Positions 52,443-62,184 of a stretch of DNA of 64,000 nt are shown piece by piece (positions within the stretch are counted from its first letter, which is position 1; each line of letters opens with the position of its first letter). A program made the position numbers and the translations under genes. A model generated the notes under the pieces. The model was not told where the DNA came from, searched no databases, and was given only the letters and a program-made list of their open reading frames with translations. Where the stretch lies: the NCBI GenBank assembly GCA_015522475.1, contig WAMF01000001.1:100054-164053 (forward strand). The letters run 5' to 3'. Source of the DNA: Microcaldota archaeon. Lineage in GTDB: Archaea > Micrarchaeota > Micrarchaeia > Anstonellales > J096.

Positions 52443-54281
52443 ATGTGCGGCATAGCTGGATTTGTGGGCGAGCTTGCATTAAAGAGGGTGCTTAGAGCCT
52501 TGCTTTTAATGGAGTATAGAGGTTATGACTCAGTTGGAGTGGGGGTGAAGCTAGATTTAGAGGGCAGTGGCAGCGGCTTCAAGGTGCTCAAAACCTTAGG
52601 GGCGCCTTCTGAGCATATTAACATAGATAAGCTGGCATTCAACGGCGAGCAATTGGGTGAAGAAGGAAAAGTAAAGCTAGCTATTGGACACACACGTTGG
52701 GCGACGCACGGCGGCGTTTCTGAAAAGAATGCCCACCCCTTTATACAAGGCCATGTTATGCTTGTCCACAACGGCGTGACAAAAAACTTTCTTCAGCTTA
52801 AAGAGAAGCTTCTAGATAAGGACCGCATATTCACATCTGAGACAGACTCAGAAGTTCTAGCTGCGCTTATAGACGAGGCCGCTGGAAACATCGCCAGTGG
52901 AGAGAAAAAAGACGAAGGAAGCGAAGAAGGGAGAAGCAAGAGAAGATTGAAGGCCATAAAAGAAGCGCTCGAGGAAGTTAAAGGTGATTATGCGCTTGTA
53001 TTTATGTTTGACGACGAAGGCAAGCTTTACTTTGCAGTAAAGGGACAACCCCTTCTACTTTCCAAAGAACTGCGCGGCCTTGCTTCAGACCCTGCGGCGT
53101 TTGCTGGCGAAAAAGCAAGCTATGCACCTCTGCCTTCTGGAACTATTGGATGGCTTTCAGAAGATAAAGTAGAATTCTTAGGGGCGCCGAAGCTCACATT
53201 TATTTCCGCTCCGTCGTTGGAAGAAGTAGGAAAAGGACGCTTTCCTTACTTTATGCGAAAAGAAATCGAAGAACAGGCGACGCTGTTCAAGCGCGCGCTT
53301 GATGCAAATATAAAGGCAGCAAAGGAATTGATTGAGGCTGCTCCGGCCATATTTATCGTTGCTGCGGGCACAAGCTACAATGCAGCGCGCCTTCTTCAGC
53401 ACTTGCTTTATAAGAAGACGTTTGAAGAAGAACATTGGAAACCTATAATTTTGAAGTATGGCCATGAATTCTATCCTAAAGAGTGGAAGCATATAGATAA
53501 AGCCCTAGTAGTGGCGCTCAGTCAAAGCGGAGAGACACTCGACGTAATAAGTCCGCTTGAAGAGACAAACGCACCCATATTGGCCATAGTGAATAGGCTA
53601 GGTTCGACGTTGGCGAGGCTCGCTTCTGTCGTCGTTCCTATAGGCGCAGAGTCTGAAATAGGTGTTGCAGCTACGAAAAGTTTTCTCAACCAGCTCATTC
53701 TATCTTATAGATTAGCGGGCCATGAATTAGATGGAGAGCAAATACAAAAAGCTGTAAAAGGGGCTTTGTCTTTGGAAGAGCATGCCGCCAACTTATCTGA
53801 GAAGATTGTCAACGCCGCCAAGAGAAGCGGGCATATATTTGTTCTAGGCAAAGCAGAGATGAAATACATAGCCGCTGAATTGAAGCTCAAGATGCAAGAG
53901 GTTGCTTATTTAAGCATGGAGTTTTTGCCTACGGGCGAGCTTAAGCATGGACCCCTTGCTGCAGTAAGTGAAGGCACTGTTGTGGTTGTGCTTGTGCCCG
54001 AAGGTGAGAAAGGTAGAGATGCTTTAGGGGAAGCAGTTAAAGCGTTGGGCAGAGGTGCATATGTGTTCTTAGCTTATCCTTCTTCTCTAGAAGAAGATGT
54101 GGCAGACTTGAAGAAGAACTATGGTCAAAGATTGGAGGTCGTGCGCTTCTCAGATACGATGCCATACCTCCTCTTTTCATATACTGTATTTGCGCAACTT
54201 CTAGCTTACCACGCGGCTCTTCACTTGGGCAAGAACCCGGATAAGCCACGCAACTTAGCTAAGAGCGTAACCGTGCGCTGA
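52443..54281 (+). CDS. glmS: glutamine-fructose-6-phosphate aminotransferase
   Basis: Makes glucosamine-6-phosphate from fructose-6-phosphate and glutamine, the first step to UDP-GlcNAc. The N-terminal glutaminase domain starts MCGIAGFVG with the catalytic Cys directly after Met, followed by EYRGYDSVGV, GHTRWATHGG and VHNGVTKN. Two SIS sugar-isomerase domains follow (AAGTSYNAARL, SQSGETLDV; LGKAEMKYIAAELKLKMQEV, GELKHGP). The protein ends PRNLAKSVTV as usual. It is 612 aa, complete. A charged insert lies at about 155-180. GGGAGA precedes the start. Confidence 0.97.
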   Translation: MCGIAGFVGELALKRVLRALLLMEYRGYDSVGVGVKLDLEGSGSGFKVLKTLGAPSEHINIDKLAFNGEQLGEEGKVKLAIGHTRWATHGGVSEKNAHPFIQGHVMLVHNGVTKNFLQLKEKLLDKDRIFTSETDSEVLAALIDEAAGNIASGEKKDEGSEEGRSKRRLKAIKEALEEVKGDYALVFMFDDEGKLYFAVKGQPLLLSKELRGLASDPAAFAGEKASYAPLPSGTIGWLSEDKVEFLGAPKLTFISAPSLEEVGKGRFPYFMRKEIEEQATLFKRALDANIKAAKELIEAAPAIFIVAAGTSYNAARLLQHLLYKKTFEEEHWKPIILKYGHEFYPKEWKHIDKALVVALSQSGETLDVISPLEETNAPILAIVNRLGSTLARLASVVVPIGAESEIGVAATKSFLNQLILSYRLAGHELDGEQIQKAVKGALSLEEHAANLSEKIVNAAKRSGHIFVLGKAEMKYIAAELKLKMQEVAYLSMEFLPTGELKHGPLAAVSEGTVVVVLVPEGEKGRDALGEAVKALGRGAYVFLAYPSSLEEDVADLKKNYGQRLEVVRFSDTMPYLLFSYTVFAQLLAYHAALHLGKNPDKPRNLAKSVTVR

Positions 54282-54328
54282 GATAGTAGGGGCTCGCGCT
54301 TTCTGTGCTCTTTCTGTGCTTATTGTCC

Positions 54329-54591
54329 CTAACTTTCCTTCGTTATTTTAGCTATGAAAAAGGCTTCGCTGTTCACATGCCACGGGTATATGCGCGCTAC
54401 GTGAGCTGAGCTCTCGTATTCAGAAAGGCCGCGCTCGAAGGACACGGGCAGCTCAATTTTAAGGAGCTTTGCCTCTGGCCTATTCTGTAAAAGATGGTCG
54501 ACAACCGCTTCGTTTTCTTCTGGCGTTATTGTGCACGTCGAATATATGAGCTCGCCACCCGGCTTAAGCGCGTCGAACGCCGAGAGGATAA
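54329..54591 (-). repeat. near-identical inverted repeat, copy 2 (3' end of methyltransferase B)
   Basis: Reverse complement of the block at 30008-30270, with about ten mismatches counted by eye over most of its length. The antisense ORFs in the track (29815-30105 and 54494-54754) share an identical 32-residue stretch, which independently confirms the match. Confidence 0.85.
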
Positions 54592-55294
54592 TACGCCGCT
54601 GAACGCGCGCCATGTCTCTTATCCTATGCCTATTTGTTTTCTTCCATGCATACACAGAAGAGCCAAGAGAGGAGCAAGGCACATCAGCCAACACATGTGT
54701 AAAGAGTTGAGAAGAGGAGAAGACACGCGCATCTCCTCTGTACACGGCTACTGAAGTAACACCAAGCCTATCGAGATTAGAAACAAGAAGAGAAAGCCTA
54801 TCTATGCGCTTATCCACAGCGACAATGGGCACTCGGTTGAATGTAAGCTGTGCCAGCTGGGAGGTTTTACTGCCAGGAGCAGCAGCTATATCCAATATGC
54901 GCATCTCCTCCGCTGATCCACAACAAGGCAGTCGAAGATTAAAGGCTGCTGGGGGTAACATAGATGAGAATGCTTGAGGATGAATCCAGCCCATAAAATA
55001 CTCCATCGTCTTCCCTATTTTTTTCACACTAGTTTTTTCCATGCTGGCTTCCTCGTCCGCTACTTTGTTTGAGCCGAGATATTCAAATGCATATGGAAGG
55101 GCTGTCTGCCTTAAAGCAAGCCCACTCTCTTCGAAGAAACGGCCGAGAGAAACTTTAAGAGTGTTTATACGCACGTACGTTCGCCGATTAAGAATGGGTT
55201 TAACAAAGCCGTCTATGTCTATGGACAACTCTTCTAAAAGTCCGCGGACATAGGGACTAAATGTATAAGGAGCGCTCAGACATCTCACCCACAA
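54329..55294 (-). CDS. RNA m5C methyltransferase, NSUN/RsmF family (copy B)
   Basis: SAM-dependent RNA cytosine-5 methyltransferase. Motif I LDIAAAPGSKTSQLAQL is near residue 133, with catalytic cysteines in DVPCSSLGSS (about 205) and YSTCTITPEENEAVVD (about 252). It is 36 residues longer than copy A, mainly before motif I. The last 87 residues are nearly the same as copy A down to the DNA level, unlike the rest. The ORF starts 38 nt inside the end of gatD on the same strand, so translational coupling is likely, although a TTG start further in is possible. Confidence 0.88.
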   Translation of the reverse strand: MWVRCLSAPYTFSPYVRGLLEELSIDIDGFVKPILNRRTYVRINTLKVSLGRFFEESGLALRQTALPYAFEYLGSNKVADEEASMEKTSVKKIGKTMEYFMGWIHPQAFSSMLPPAAFNLRLPCCGSAEEMRILDIAAAPGSKTSQLAQLTFNRVPIVAVDKRIDRLSLLVSNLDRLGVTSVAVYRGDARVFSSSQLFTHVLADVPCSSLGSSVYAWKKTNRHRIRDMARVQRRIILSAFDALKPGGELIYSTCTITPEENEAVVDHLLQNRPEAKLLKIELPVSFERGLSEYESSAHVARIYPWHVNSEAFFIAKITKES

Positions 55295-56588
55295 GGTTGG
55301 TATTCATGAGCCTGTCAAGCTCTTCTCGGCTAGACGCGTGTTTAATGGCCCAGCTAAGCTTAACATAAGCTGTCTCTGGCAACATGTCATTGAAGTTGCC
55401 CCTAACACCAAGAGAGAGGAGTTCCCTGCCGGAAGAGTAAACATTCATATTAACTCTGCCACCCAACGTCTGCGTTGTCATGTAAACATATACACCATCA
55501 TCGATAAGGTCCTTAAGCGCAGATTTGAGCTTACTAACAGCCAAATGGCCCAAACCTGTGCCAGCGAGCACGAGGCCTTTGTAACCCTTATACGCCTCTA
55601 GCACCTCGGGCTTCATGCCGGGATAAACATAGAGTAGCGCCACATCCCTATCAAAGCCATTTCTCAGCTCAAGCCGGCCAAGCCCGCCCTTCTTAAGCCC
55701 AGAAAACACTGACGCAGATTTAGCATTAGCACCGTCAGGAATGGTTGAGCCTGCTGAAGGTGATGAAGAAGAGAGCTCAAGCGGCTCGAATAGACCCGTA
55801 TAAAAAACCCTTGCCAGAGGCTTGCCATTAACTGTTTGGAAGGCATCTCTTCTGCTCGAGTGCATCTTTCTTACGCGCGTGCCTCTATGCATATGACAAA
55901 GGCCATCCGACGAACCAGCATGCATGCACACGACGACCTCACCAAAATCCTGCTCTGCAGCAAAGATGCTGTTTAATAGGTTGTCCTCGTTATCGCTGCT
56001 TGGCCTATCTGAGCTGCGCTGAGCCCCAGTAAGCACGATGGGCCTATCTGTGCCTACAGCAAACGAGAGAGCTGAAGCTGTGTAGGCAAGCGTGTCCGTC
56101 CCATGAAGAATTACGACGCCTCTAGCCCCATAAGAAAGCAGCCTATACGCCTCGTCTGCTATGAGCTCCCAATGAGCGGGCTCCATTTCTTCACTGAATA
56201 TAGAAAGAGGATTCTCAACGGCAATATCCGCTATAGATGAAAGCTTTGGGAAGCTGCTCAACAACTCATCTGCCGAAATGGAAGGATAAACGGCCCCTGT
56301 CTTATAGTCGATTTTTGAGGCTATGGTGCCTCCGCAACCTACAATGACAACCTTGCCTTTCACTTCATCTTTCGACAACTGCACCTTCTCTTCTGCGTGT
56401 GCCTCTTCAGCCACTTGTTTAATCGGCAGTTCCGCCTTTCCCTCTATTATCTCGACTTCATTCTTGGCAAGGCCTATGTTGTAGCCGCTCTTCAGTTTTA
56501 GGACAAGTGTTTTATCGTCGGGAGATGGCAAGAGCAAACCCTCCAGTACCTTGCCTTTCCATTTTAAGCGAACATGTTTCAATTCCAT
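55257..56588 (-). CDS. gatD: glutamyl-tRNA(Gln) amidotransferase subunit D
   Basis: Asparaginase-like subunit of archaeal GatDE. It releases ammonia from Gln/Asn to turn Glu-tRNA-Gln into Gln-tRNA-Gln. Residues 1-75 form the GatD-specific N-terminal beta domain (KVLEGLLLPSPDDKTLVLKLKSGYNIG). The amidohydrolase core has VGCGGTIAS (first Thr), HGTDTLAYTAS (second Thr-Asp), TGAQRSSDRPSSDNEDNL and GTGLGHL. The 443-aa length is normal. GatE is not in the window. A tRNA-Gln with the GatDE-type A1-U72 pair lies at 20952. Confidence 0.96.
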   Translation of the reverse strand: MELKHVRLKWKGKVLEGLLLPSPDDKTLVLKLKSGYNIGLAKNEVEIIEGKAELPIKQVAEEAHAEEKVQLSKDEVKGKVVIVGCGGTIASKIDYKTGAVYPSISADELLSSFPKLSSIADIAVENPLSIFSEEMEPAHWELIADEAYRLLSYGARGVVILHGTDTLAYTASALSFAVGTDRPIVLTGAQRSSDRPSSDNEDNLLNSIFAAEQDFGEVVVCMHAGSSDGLCHMHRGTRVRKMHSSRRDAFQTVNGKPLARVFYTGLFEPLELSSSSPSAGSTIPDGANAKSASVFSGLKKGGLGRLELRNGFDRDVALLYVYPGMKPEVLEAYKGYKGLVLAGTGLGHLAVSKLKSALKDLIDDGVYVYMTTQTLGGRVNMNVYSSGRELLSLGVRGNFNDMLPETAYVKLSWAIKHASSREELDRLMNTNLVGEMSERSLYI

Positions 56589-56711
56589 ACTATCGACCCG
56601 TTGGTCTTTGTTAACTTGCGCTTGTTTCCTCTGCCTAAGCTAAGACTTTGGAAATGTAAGCACATGTGTAATAGAGTGTAAGCTTTTAAAAAAGAGAGCT
56701 CATAAAATATT

Positions 56712-59700
56712 ATGCAAACAGAAAGATCATATAGGCAGTGTGCAGTTTCATTAGTGACGCCAAAGTTTATATTTATTGTATTGACCTTGTTTATCTTCGT
56801 GATTTCGACTTTTACCACTTCAAGTATTGTATTTGCTCAAACTGCAGACTCTGAAGGTAATGCAGCATCCAGTGTGTCCCAATATTACAATTTAGAATAC
56901 CTTGGGCCTCTGCCTTTATTACTTCCTGACGTGAATCCTGCTAATATTCTTGTAGGTAGAAGCGCTAGCACATGGGACCGCTCCTTCATAAATCCCAACA
57001 ACACATACGAACCCCTTGTAGGTGAGCTGCTCAAAAGCACAGGGCCCAACAAAGACCCCGTCCTACAAAACCAATACCAAAAAGCTGTGACATCCGCACA
57101 GGAAAGCTCCACACATTATAGAGAGTGTACAGACACATTCAAATTCGACGACCAAGGGAATGAAGATATTCTAAACACGGCATTGGGGACATTCAAGAGA
57201 AATATATTGGGTGCGAATGAGAGTGTCTTAAAAAGCCTTCTCGCCGCAGGTTTGGAAACAGACCTGGAGTTGCAGTTTGGAGTTCGTATTGAAAAGTACT
57301 ACACAGAGGAAACATACCCTAAGAAAGTGGGGAATAAAACTGTTAACAGAACCATTACAGAAACTCATTACAGAATAGAAGATGTTGGTTCCATATCCCC
57401 AACAGTTCACTTAGACTTAGTGGATAAAGTGAAAGATATTGGTGTGAAGATAAGTAGTAATTTGAAAAACGCTGCGGATCATTGTGCAAACTACAGTAAT
57501 GAAGCGCTGAATGCAGTTAACTATTTAACTACGGGAGCAAACGACGCTATTATGAAGTGGAACTCCGCTTACAAAAATTTATCAGACAACTATTCAGACG
57601 CACAGTATATGGGCATGTGCGACGAGAATTATAGCGGAGCTGGCAAGGAAGCGTGTATGCGTCTAAGAGAGCTTATGGCAGAAGCCAACCTTGGCACAAA
57701 GGACATTCCCGCCGATTATACATACCTGCTAAATAAAATAGAGGAAGTCAAAGGTAATTTAAGCGACGACTATATAATACACTCAAGCAACCTTATTGAC
57801 ATAATGAAAGAAGCTGAGAGTTTTTACACGCGCGTGCCTCCGGCAATAGCAGCTTATGAGAAAGCAAAGTTAGATGCCATCTCCAGTCTAAATACAAGTG
57901 TAAACCAACACGAGGCTCAACTGGACAAAAATGTGAAAGCTCAATTGGAATGGTGTGCAACCAACGACTGCCAACTAATAAACGCGACAGTTGCAAGCGG
58001 CAGTGTAACGAATATGAAAAGCATAGATGAGAAATACAAAGAACTACAAGTAAGATACAACAACGGCAAACTCTTTTCAAAAATTATTGACGACCTTTTA
58101 ACAAACAAGCCTGAAGATTGGCTGCTCTCAGCTTATAAGGAAGACCAAGCTCTTGCCAAAGCAGCGGCAGTAGATTACAATGTTTCAGAGGAGGTAAGTA
58201 TTGTCTTAAACCAAACGCGGCTCTCCTGCATAAAGGCGATAGAAGGACTCAAGCGCAAGCACTACGACGTTTCTGAATTGGAAATGGAGTTCAACAATGC
58301 AGAGAAAGAAACGAGCGCAGGCAAGAAGTATAGAGATTATTTAGCTATAATGCTCCACGTGAAAGAGATGGGAGAAACTACACCTAAAGATAAAGATGCA
58401 TTCGACAAGGCGGAAGCCACGTTCAAAGACCTTTTAGCAAGAGCAAAGAGCGACGGCATAGACACGACGTTTGAAAGCGAAAGGTATAACAAGATCATAA
58501 ACGACGATGGCACATATGCTGAGATGATTGCAGAGTTAAATAATCTAAAGGCAAGCTTATTAGATAAAGCAGAAAGGAAATATGCGAGCCTATATACATA
58601 CAAAGACAAAATACACAGTACTATGGCAAAGTTCCCCAATGTGCTTGGGGATTTGAGCCAAGAAGTTAACATAAAGGAAGAAGGATATTTTGATGAAAAC
58701 GGTGTCCTAAAAACAGAAGAGAAGTTGGGCGAGCTACACATCTTAAAAGCGTTTTATGAGAGGGTGTGGCAGACAATCGAAACAAAGATGTCCACGCTAA
58801 AAAGCTATTTGAAAGTTAGCGTAGACCTCAACATTCCTACTGCTGAAGCAGGACAAAATGCGACAATTAGAGGTGAAGTGTGTATAAAGAACCCCTATGG
58901 TTGGAACTTCACAGACGTAGAGGAGAATGTCTACACCGGCTTTCCTATAAACTCTTTGGAAGCCAAGGGGGATGGTTCTGTTTCTGAAAGGCCAAGTGGA
59001 TTCAAATGGAGCTTAGCCACAATCAAAGCATATGACTCTGACTGCGTCGATGTAAATAAGGAGCTTACACCCATAAAAATTGAAAGTGTAAGTGAGAAAG
59101 TGTATGGTGTTGGCCAAGAGGGCACAATTGAGAAAACATACAAAGTAGATGTAAGCACAAAAACATATTGGCAGCCTTCTGGCGCAAAGAGTTTTGTAAA
59201 TGGTGTTGAAAGAAGCCCACCTGTTTTCCTCGAGCCGGGCACATACACGCTCAAAGAAGTTAGCTCCGCTAAGATAGCAGAAGTGAATGTAACACCGGTA
59301 ATCACAAAACTAGACAACACATATATTTACACGTACACTATAAAGGTTACACCTCTATACAATATAGACGAACTTAAAATTTATGACTACAGAGCTCAAT
59401 CCACAACACAGCTAACTCATGAGGGTAATTACTACGTGCTAAACAACTTGGAGAAGGGCGTATCTGTAACATTAACGCTCAAGAAAACAAAAGAAGACCT
59501 AAGCCAAGACATAAACGAAACGCTCACATACTTAAAAGCCCAAAACCTAACAACTCAAGAACAAGCCAGAGTAGACGAAGCTGAAAAACTGATTGCAAGT
59601 GGACAGGATAGCTCTGCTTTGCAAACTTTAAAGCAGGTTCAAGAGGAAGTCAATAAGCGCTTAGAGGAAGAAGCAGAGAATAATAAGAAATTCCAAGAGG

Positions 59701-60824
59701 TAAAAACAGAGTTCAACAACACGTTAAGCCAAATAAGTCAAGCCATCAAAGAAGCACAAGGCACGCCCTTGCAAGGAGAGCTTGAAGAGGAGCTCAACAA
59801 ACTAAAAGGTTTAGAAAACGCCTCGCCCAACACGCTTGTGAACAGCTTCGACAAAAAATGGCGCCAGCGTTATGTCACAGAAACAGCTAAGCAGTTATGG
59901 ACAGAGTACACCCAAGCAAAGAAAACGCTGGTCAAAGAAGGGCTGGATGACGATGTCAATACAAGTAAGGCTATAGAATCCTTCGAGAGTGCCTACAGAG
60001 GAGCTAAGAGCTCATACTCTATTCCAAAGCTTGTGCAGGCAGCCAAAGCCGTAGAATCAGTTAAAAAAGCGGCTGACAACGTGGAAAAGAAGAAAGCCCA
60101 GCTAAAGGAAACCTTTGATGACAAACTCTCATCTGTTAATAAGCTCCTAGATAAATACAAGCAAATGGAGAAGATGGCTAAGAAATATGGCCTAGCTGAC
60201 TATATAGGTCTTTCGTCTTCGTACTTCCAAAAAGAAATTAGCCAGTATTCAAAGCCAAAAACTGCCAAGCAGTATGAAGAATACACAGCTTCCTTAGAAG
60301 AGGTAAGTGACGAACTAAATAGAGAAATCTCGGCCCTTAATGAAAGCGCTAAGGAAGAGATTGCAAGGGCTCAAACATTCTTAGACAACCGCAAGATACC
60401 GAAGGAAGCTTATGAAAAAAGTGTTGAAGGGGCTGAAAAAGCCATAAAAGAAGGCAACCCCATAGAGGCGCTCCATCTTGCTAAGCAGTTGGAAGCATCC
60501 GCCTTAAACTATAAGCCCAAAATACCTATGAAAAAAGAAGAGATGCCCCTGAGTTTAATAGCCATCGGGGCAGCCGGCGCCCTCGCGCTGGGCTACCTCT
60601 ACAAAGACCAAATCATACCCAAGCCCAAGAAAAAAGAAATGAGACGTATACCTCGCTACAAAAGCTTTGTGCCTAAGAAAGCACAAGATAACCAAACCAA
60701 AGGCTCAACAACATCTGTCGAGAAGCATGAGAAAGACGCGGTTGTGGAGAAAGAAGCAAAAGAAAGTGAAGAAAAGAATGCAAGCAAGACAGAGAATAAA
60801 GAAGGGGATGAAAAGAGAAAATAG
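56712..60824 (+). CDS. giant coiled-coil surface protein with C-terminal anchor
   Basis: Not recognised. The 1370-aa protein has an N-terminal signal peptide (FIFIVLTLFIFVISTF, cleavage probably after VFA-Q). The extracellular part has long helical coiled-coil stretches (about 270-690 and 930-1270). Between them lies a beta-rich module (about 700-930, KVSVDLNIPTAEAGQNATIRGEV, with Pro/Tyr/Gly turns). A single C-terminal membrane helix follows (LIAIGAAGALALGYLY, about 1280), and then a basic, Lys/Glu-rich cytoplasmic tail. About 20 N-glycosylation sequons and a few cysteines are present. The layout suggests a stalk or adhesin anchored in the membrane. A TTTTAAAAAA box about 23 nt before the ATG indicates its own promoter. 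Confidence 0.7.
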   Translation: MQTERSYRQCAVSLVTPKFIFIVLTLFIFVISTFTTSSIVFAQTADSEGNAASSVSQYYNLEYLGPLPLLLPDVNPANILVGRSASTWDRSFINPNNTYEPLVGELLKSTGPNKDPVLQNQYQKAVTSAQESSTHYRECTDTFKFDDQGNEDILNTALGTFKRNILGANESVLKSLLAAGLETDLELQFGVRIEKYYTEETYPKKVGNKTVNRTITETHYRIEDVGSISPTVHLDLVDKVKDIGVKISSNLKNAADHCANYSNEALNAVNYLTTGANDAIMKWNSAYKNLSDNYSDAQYMGMCDENYSGAGKEACMRLRELMAEANLGTKDIPADYTYLLNKIEEVKGNLSDDYIIHSSNLIDIMKEAESFYTRVPPAIAAYEKAKLDAISSLNTSVNQHEAQLDKNVKAQLEWCATNDCQLINATVASGSVTNMKSIDEKYKELQVRYNNGKLFSKIIDDLLTNKPEDWLLSAYKEDQALAKAAAVDYNVSEEVSIVLNQTRLSCIKAIEGLKRKHYDVSELEMEFNNAEKETSAGKKYRDYLAIMLHVKEMGETTPKDKDAFDKAEATFKDLLARAKSDGIDTTFESERYNKIINDDGTYAEMIAELNNLKASLLDKAERKYASLYTYKDKIHSTMAKFPNVLGDLSQEVNIKEEGYFDENGVLKTEEKLGELHILKAFYERVWQTIETKMSTLKSYLKVSVDLNIPTAEAGQNATIRGEVCIKNPYGWNFTDVEENVYTGFPINSLEAKGDGSVSERPSGFKWSLATIKAYDSDCVDVNKELTPIKIESVSEKVYGVGQEGTIEKTYKVDVSTKTYWQPSGAKSFVNGVERSPPVFLEPGTYTLKEVSSAKIAEVNVTPVITKLDNTYIYTYTIKVTPLYNIDELKIYDYRAQSTTQLTHEGNYYVLNNLEKGVSVTLTLKKTKEDLSQDINETLTYLKAQNLTTQEQARVDEAEKLIASGQDSSALQTLKQVQEEVNKRLEEEAENNKKFQEVKTEFNNTLSQISQAIKEAQGTPLQGELEEELNKLKGLENASPNTLVNSFDKKWRQRYVTETAKQLWTEYTQAKKTLVKEGLDDDVNTSKAIESFESAYRGAKSSYSIPKLVQAAKAVESVKKAADNVEKKKAQLKETFDDKLSSVNKLLDKYKQMEKMAKKYGLADYIGLSSSYFQKEISQYSKPKTAKQYEEYTASLEEVSDELNREISALNESAKEEIARAQTFLDNRKIPKEAYEKSVEGAEKAIKEGNPIEALHLAKQLEASALNYKPKIPMKKEEMPLSLIAIGAAGALALGYLYKDQIIPKPKKKEMRRIPRYKSFVPKKAQDNQTKGSTTSVEKHEKDAVVEKEAKESEEKNASKTENKEGDEKRK

Positions 60825-60975
60825 ATTGAAGAATAGAAATATGACAACAAATGAAAAGAATGTTAGGCTGAAGCAAAAAGCAGAAACAGCAACAGAGAGT
60901 GGACGAAAATGGTCCGCAAAGTAAAGTAAAGAAATGAGTTAAGTAGACAAATAAATAAAGTTAGAAGTAGAAAAG

Positions 60976-61050
60976 CGGGCCCGGAGGGATTTGAACCCTC
61001 GACCATCGGCTTAGAAGGCCGCCGCTCTATCCAAGTTGAGCTACGGGCCC
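60976..61050 (-). tRNA. trnR: tRNA-Arg (TCT anticodon)
   Basis: The 75-nt minus-strand cloverleaf has acceptor GGGCCCG pairing with CGGGCCC. The anticodon loop CTTCTAA has anticodon TCT, and the T arm is GAGGG-TTCAAAT-CCCTC. Discriminator is G and no CCA is encoded. The anticodon stem has a G27-A43 mismatch at its outer end; the rest is regular. Confidence 0.93.
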
Positions 61051-61053
61051 TGT

Positions 61054-61111
61054 ACCAAACCCGAGACAGGATGTGGAAAGCGCTCTTTTGTAAACATACT
61101 TTGGGTTTGGT
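61054..61111. repeat. 9-bp inverted repeat upstream of tRNA-Arg
   Basis: ACCAAACCC (61054-61062) and GGGTTTGGT (61103-61111) are perfect complements with a 40-nt spacer. They lie directly 5' of the tRNA on its strand. The gap 61051-61281 otherwise holds a T-run (61143-61149) and a TATA-like box for the next gene. Confidence 0.4.
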
Positions 61112-61281
61112 TAATTGTTAGGACTGTGCTTAGTGTAGAACTTTTTTTAAAGCTTTAAGCGCATCGGCTTTCAGCCAACGCAGCACAAGCCCAAAGAATG
61201 CTCCAAGGATATACTGTGCAGTCTAAGGAGAGGAATTAAACACCACCAACCATTTTAAACCCCTTTGTGCAATATTAAAGT

Positions 61282-61911
61282 ATGGGAGAGCTTTTGGATG
61301 TAGACAGGCTGTTTAGGGTGGACAAGCAACTTAGAGAAAGTGTAAGAAAGGCACTGCCAAAAAATTTTAGAACGTTAAAAGAGTACATAGAGAATAAATG
61401 GATGGAGGAAAGTGGAGGTGGAGCTAGTAAAGACACAAATACCTATATAACAAAAATGTGCAGTGAAGAAGCGGCATTAAAGACAATGAAAGAATATGTC
61501 GTTTTTAAGATTTTAGAGAAATACAACCAAACGTTGAGTTATCTCATTGCTAATTATTTTGCAACTGTCACATTTTCTGAATTCGCATTCGAGGTTTGGA
61601 AAGAGCGAGAATATACCTACGAATGGCTAAAGACGACTTTAGACCGTTGCCCCACCAATAAAAAATGTTGGGGGGATGGATTCTTTGTTCTATCCGTCTA
61701 CTATAGAGACTTTTACAAAGCGCGACAGCTCGACCCTACATTCGCAAGTAAGCAAGCAGCAAAATCGTACAACGAGTATGCAGAGATCTTATTCAAAAAA
61801 GAAGGCAGCAAAGCCTTAACAAAGCAACTTTTCTTCAATGCCCTAGCAAAGGCAACAGAAGCATATGCAGAGATGATCAATGAGATACTTAACAAAGAAA
61901 TAATGAGATAG
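61282..61911 (+). CDS. uncharacterised helical protein
   Basis: The 209-aa protein is mostly helical, with no signal or membrane segment. It contains four Cys, two of them spaced as CPTNKKC near residue 125, and aromatic-rich segments (FSEFAFEVWKEREYTYEWL, FFVLSVYYRDFY). The repeated pattern of Ala, Tyr and charged residues in the second half (KSYNEYAEILFKK, AKATEAYAEMIN) looks like TPR-type helical hairpins, but this is not certain. A TTTTAAACC box about 28 nt before the ATG supports the start. No operon partner. Confidence 0.6.
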   Translation: MGELLDVDRLFRVDKQLRESVRKALPKNFRTLKEYIENKWMEESGGGASKDTNTYITKMCSEEAALKTMKEYVVFKILEKYNQTLSYLIANYFATVTFSEFAFEVWKEREYTYEWLKTTLDRCPTNKKCWGDGFFVLSVYYRDFYKARQLDPTFASKQAAKSYNEYAEILFKKEGSKALTKQLFFNALAKATEAYAEMINEILNKEIMR

Positions 61912-61960
61912 GGGTAGGAGATATTTGAGAGCTATATAAAGATTTATGGCGAGGAGAATA

Positions 61961-61986
61961 TTAATGTTGGTGATTAATATTGGTGA
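61961..61986 (+). repeat. 13-bp tandem repeat in the gap before the methylthiotransferase
   Basis: TTAATGTTGGTGA is followed directly by TTAATATTGGTGA (one mismatch). A third ATTGGTGA occurs at 62003-62010. The gap 61912-62184 has no long ORF, but a TATA-like CTATATAAAG lies at 61932-61941. Confidence 0.45.
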
Positions 61987-62184
61987 GAATCGTGGGTAAA
62001 GGATTGGTGAGGGTTAATGAAGATTGATGAGAAATTTGCACGATTAGCGTAGAGCAACTGTTAGGTTAAATAGATTAAATAGATCAGACTGGTGTGTTAT
62101 ATAATTTGGAGAAGTTTTGGGGGATGGGGTTGGGAAATAAGAAGCAACAAGAAGTGTGTTGGTTAACTGTTTGGAGTTGATGGC

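Noticed and set aside
60667-60924. 85-aa plus-strand ORF overlapping the end of the giant protein
   Set aside because: It is an alternative frame of the Lys/Glu-rich tail and has no start signal.
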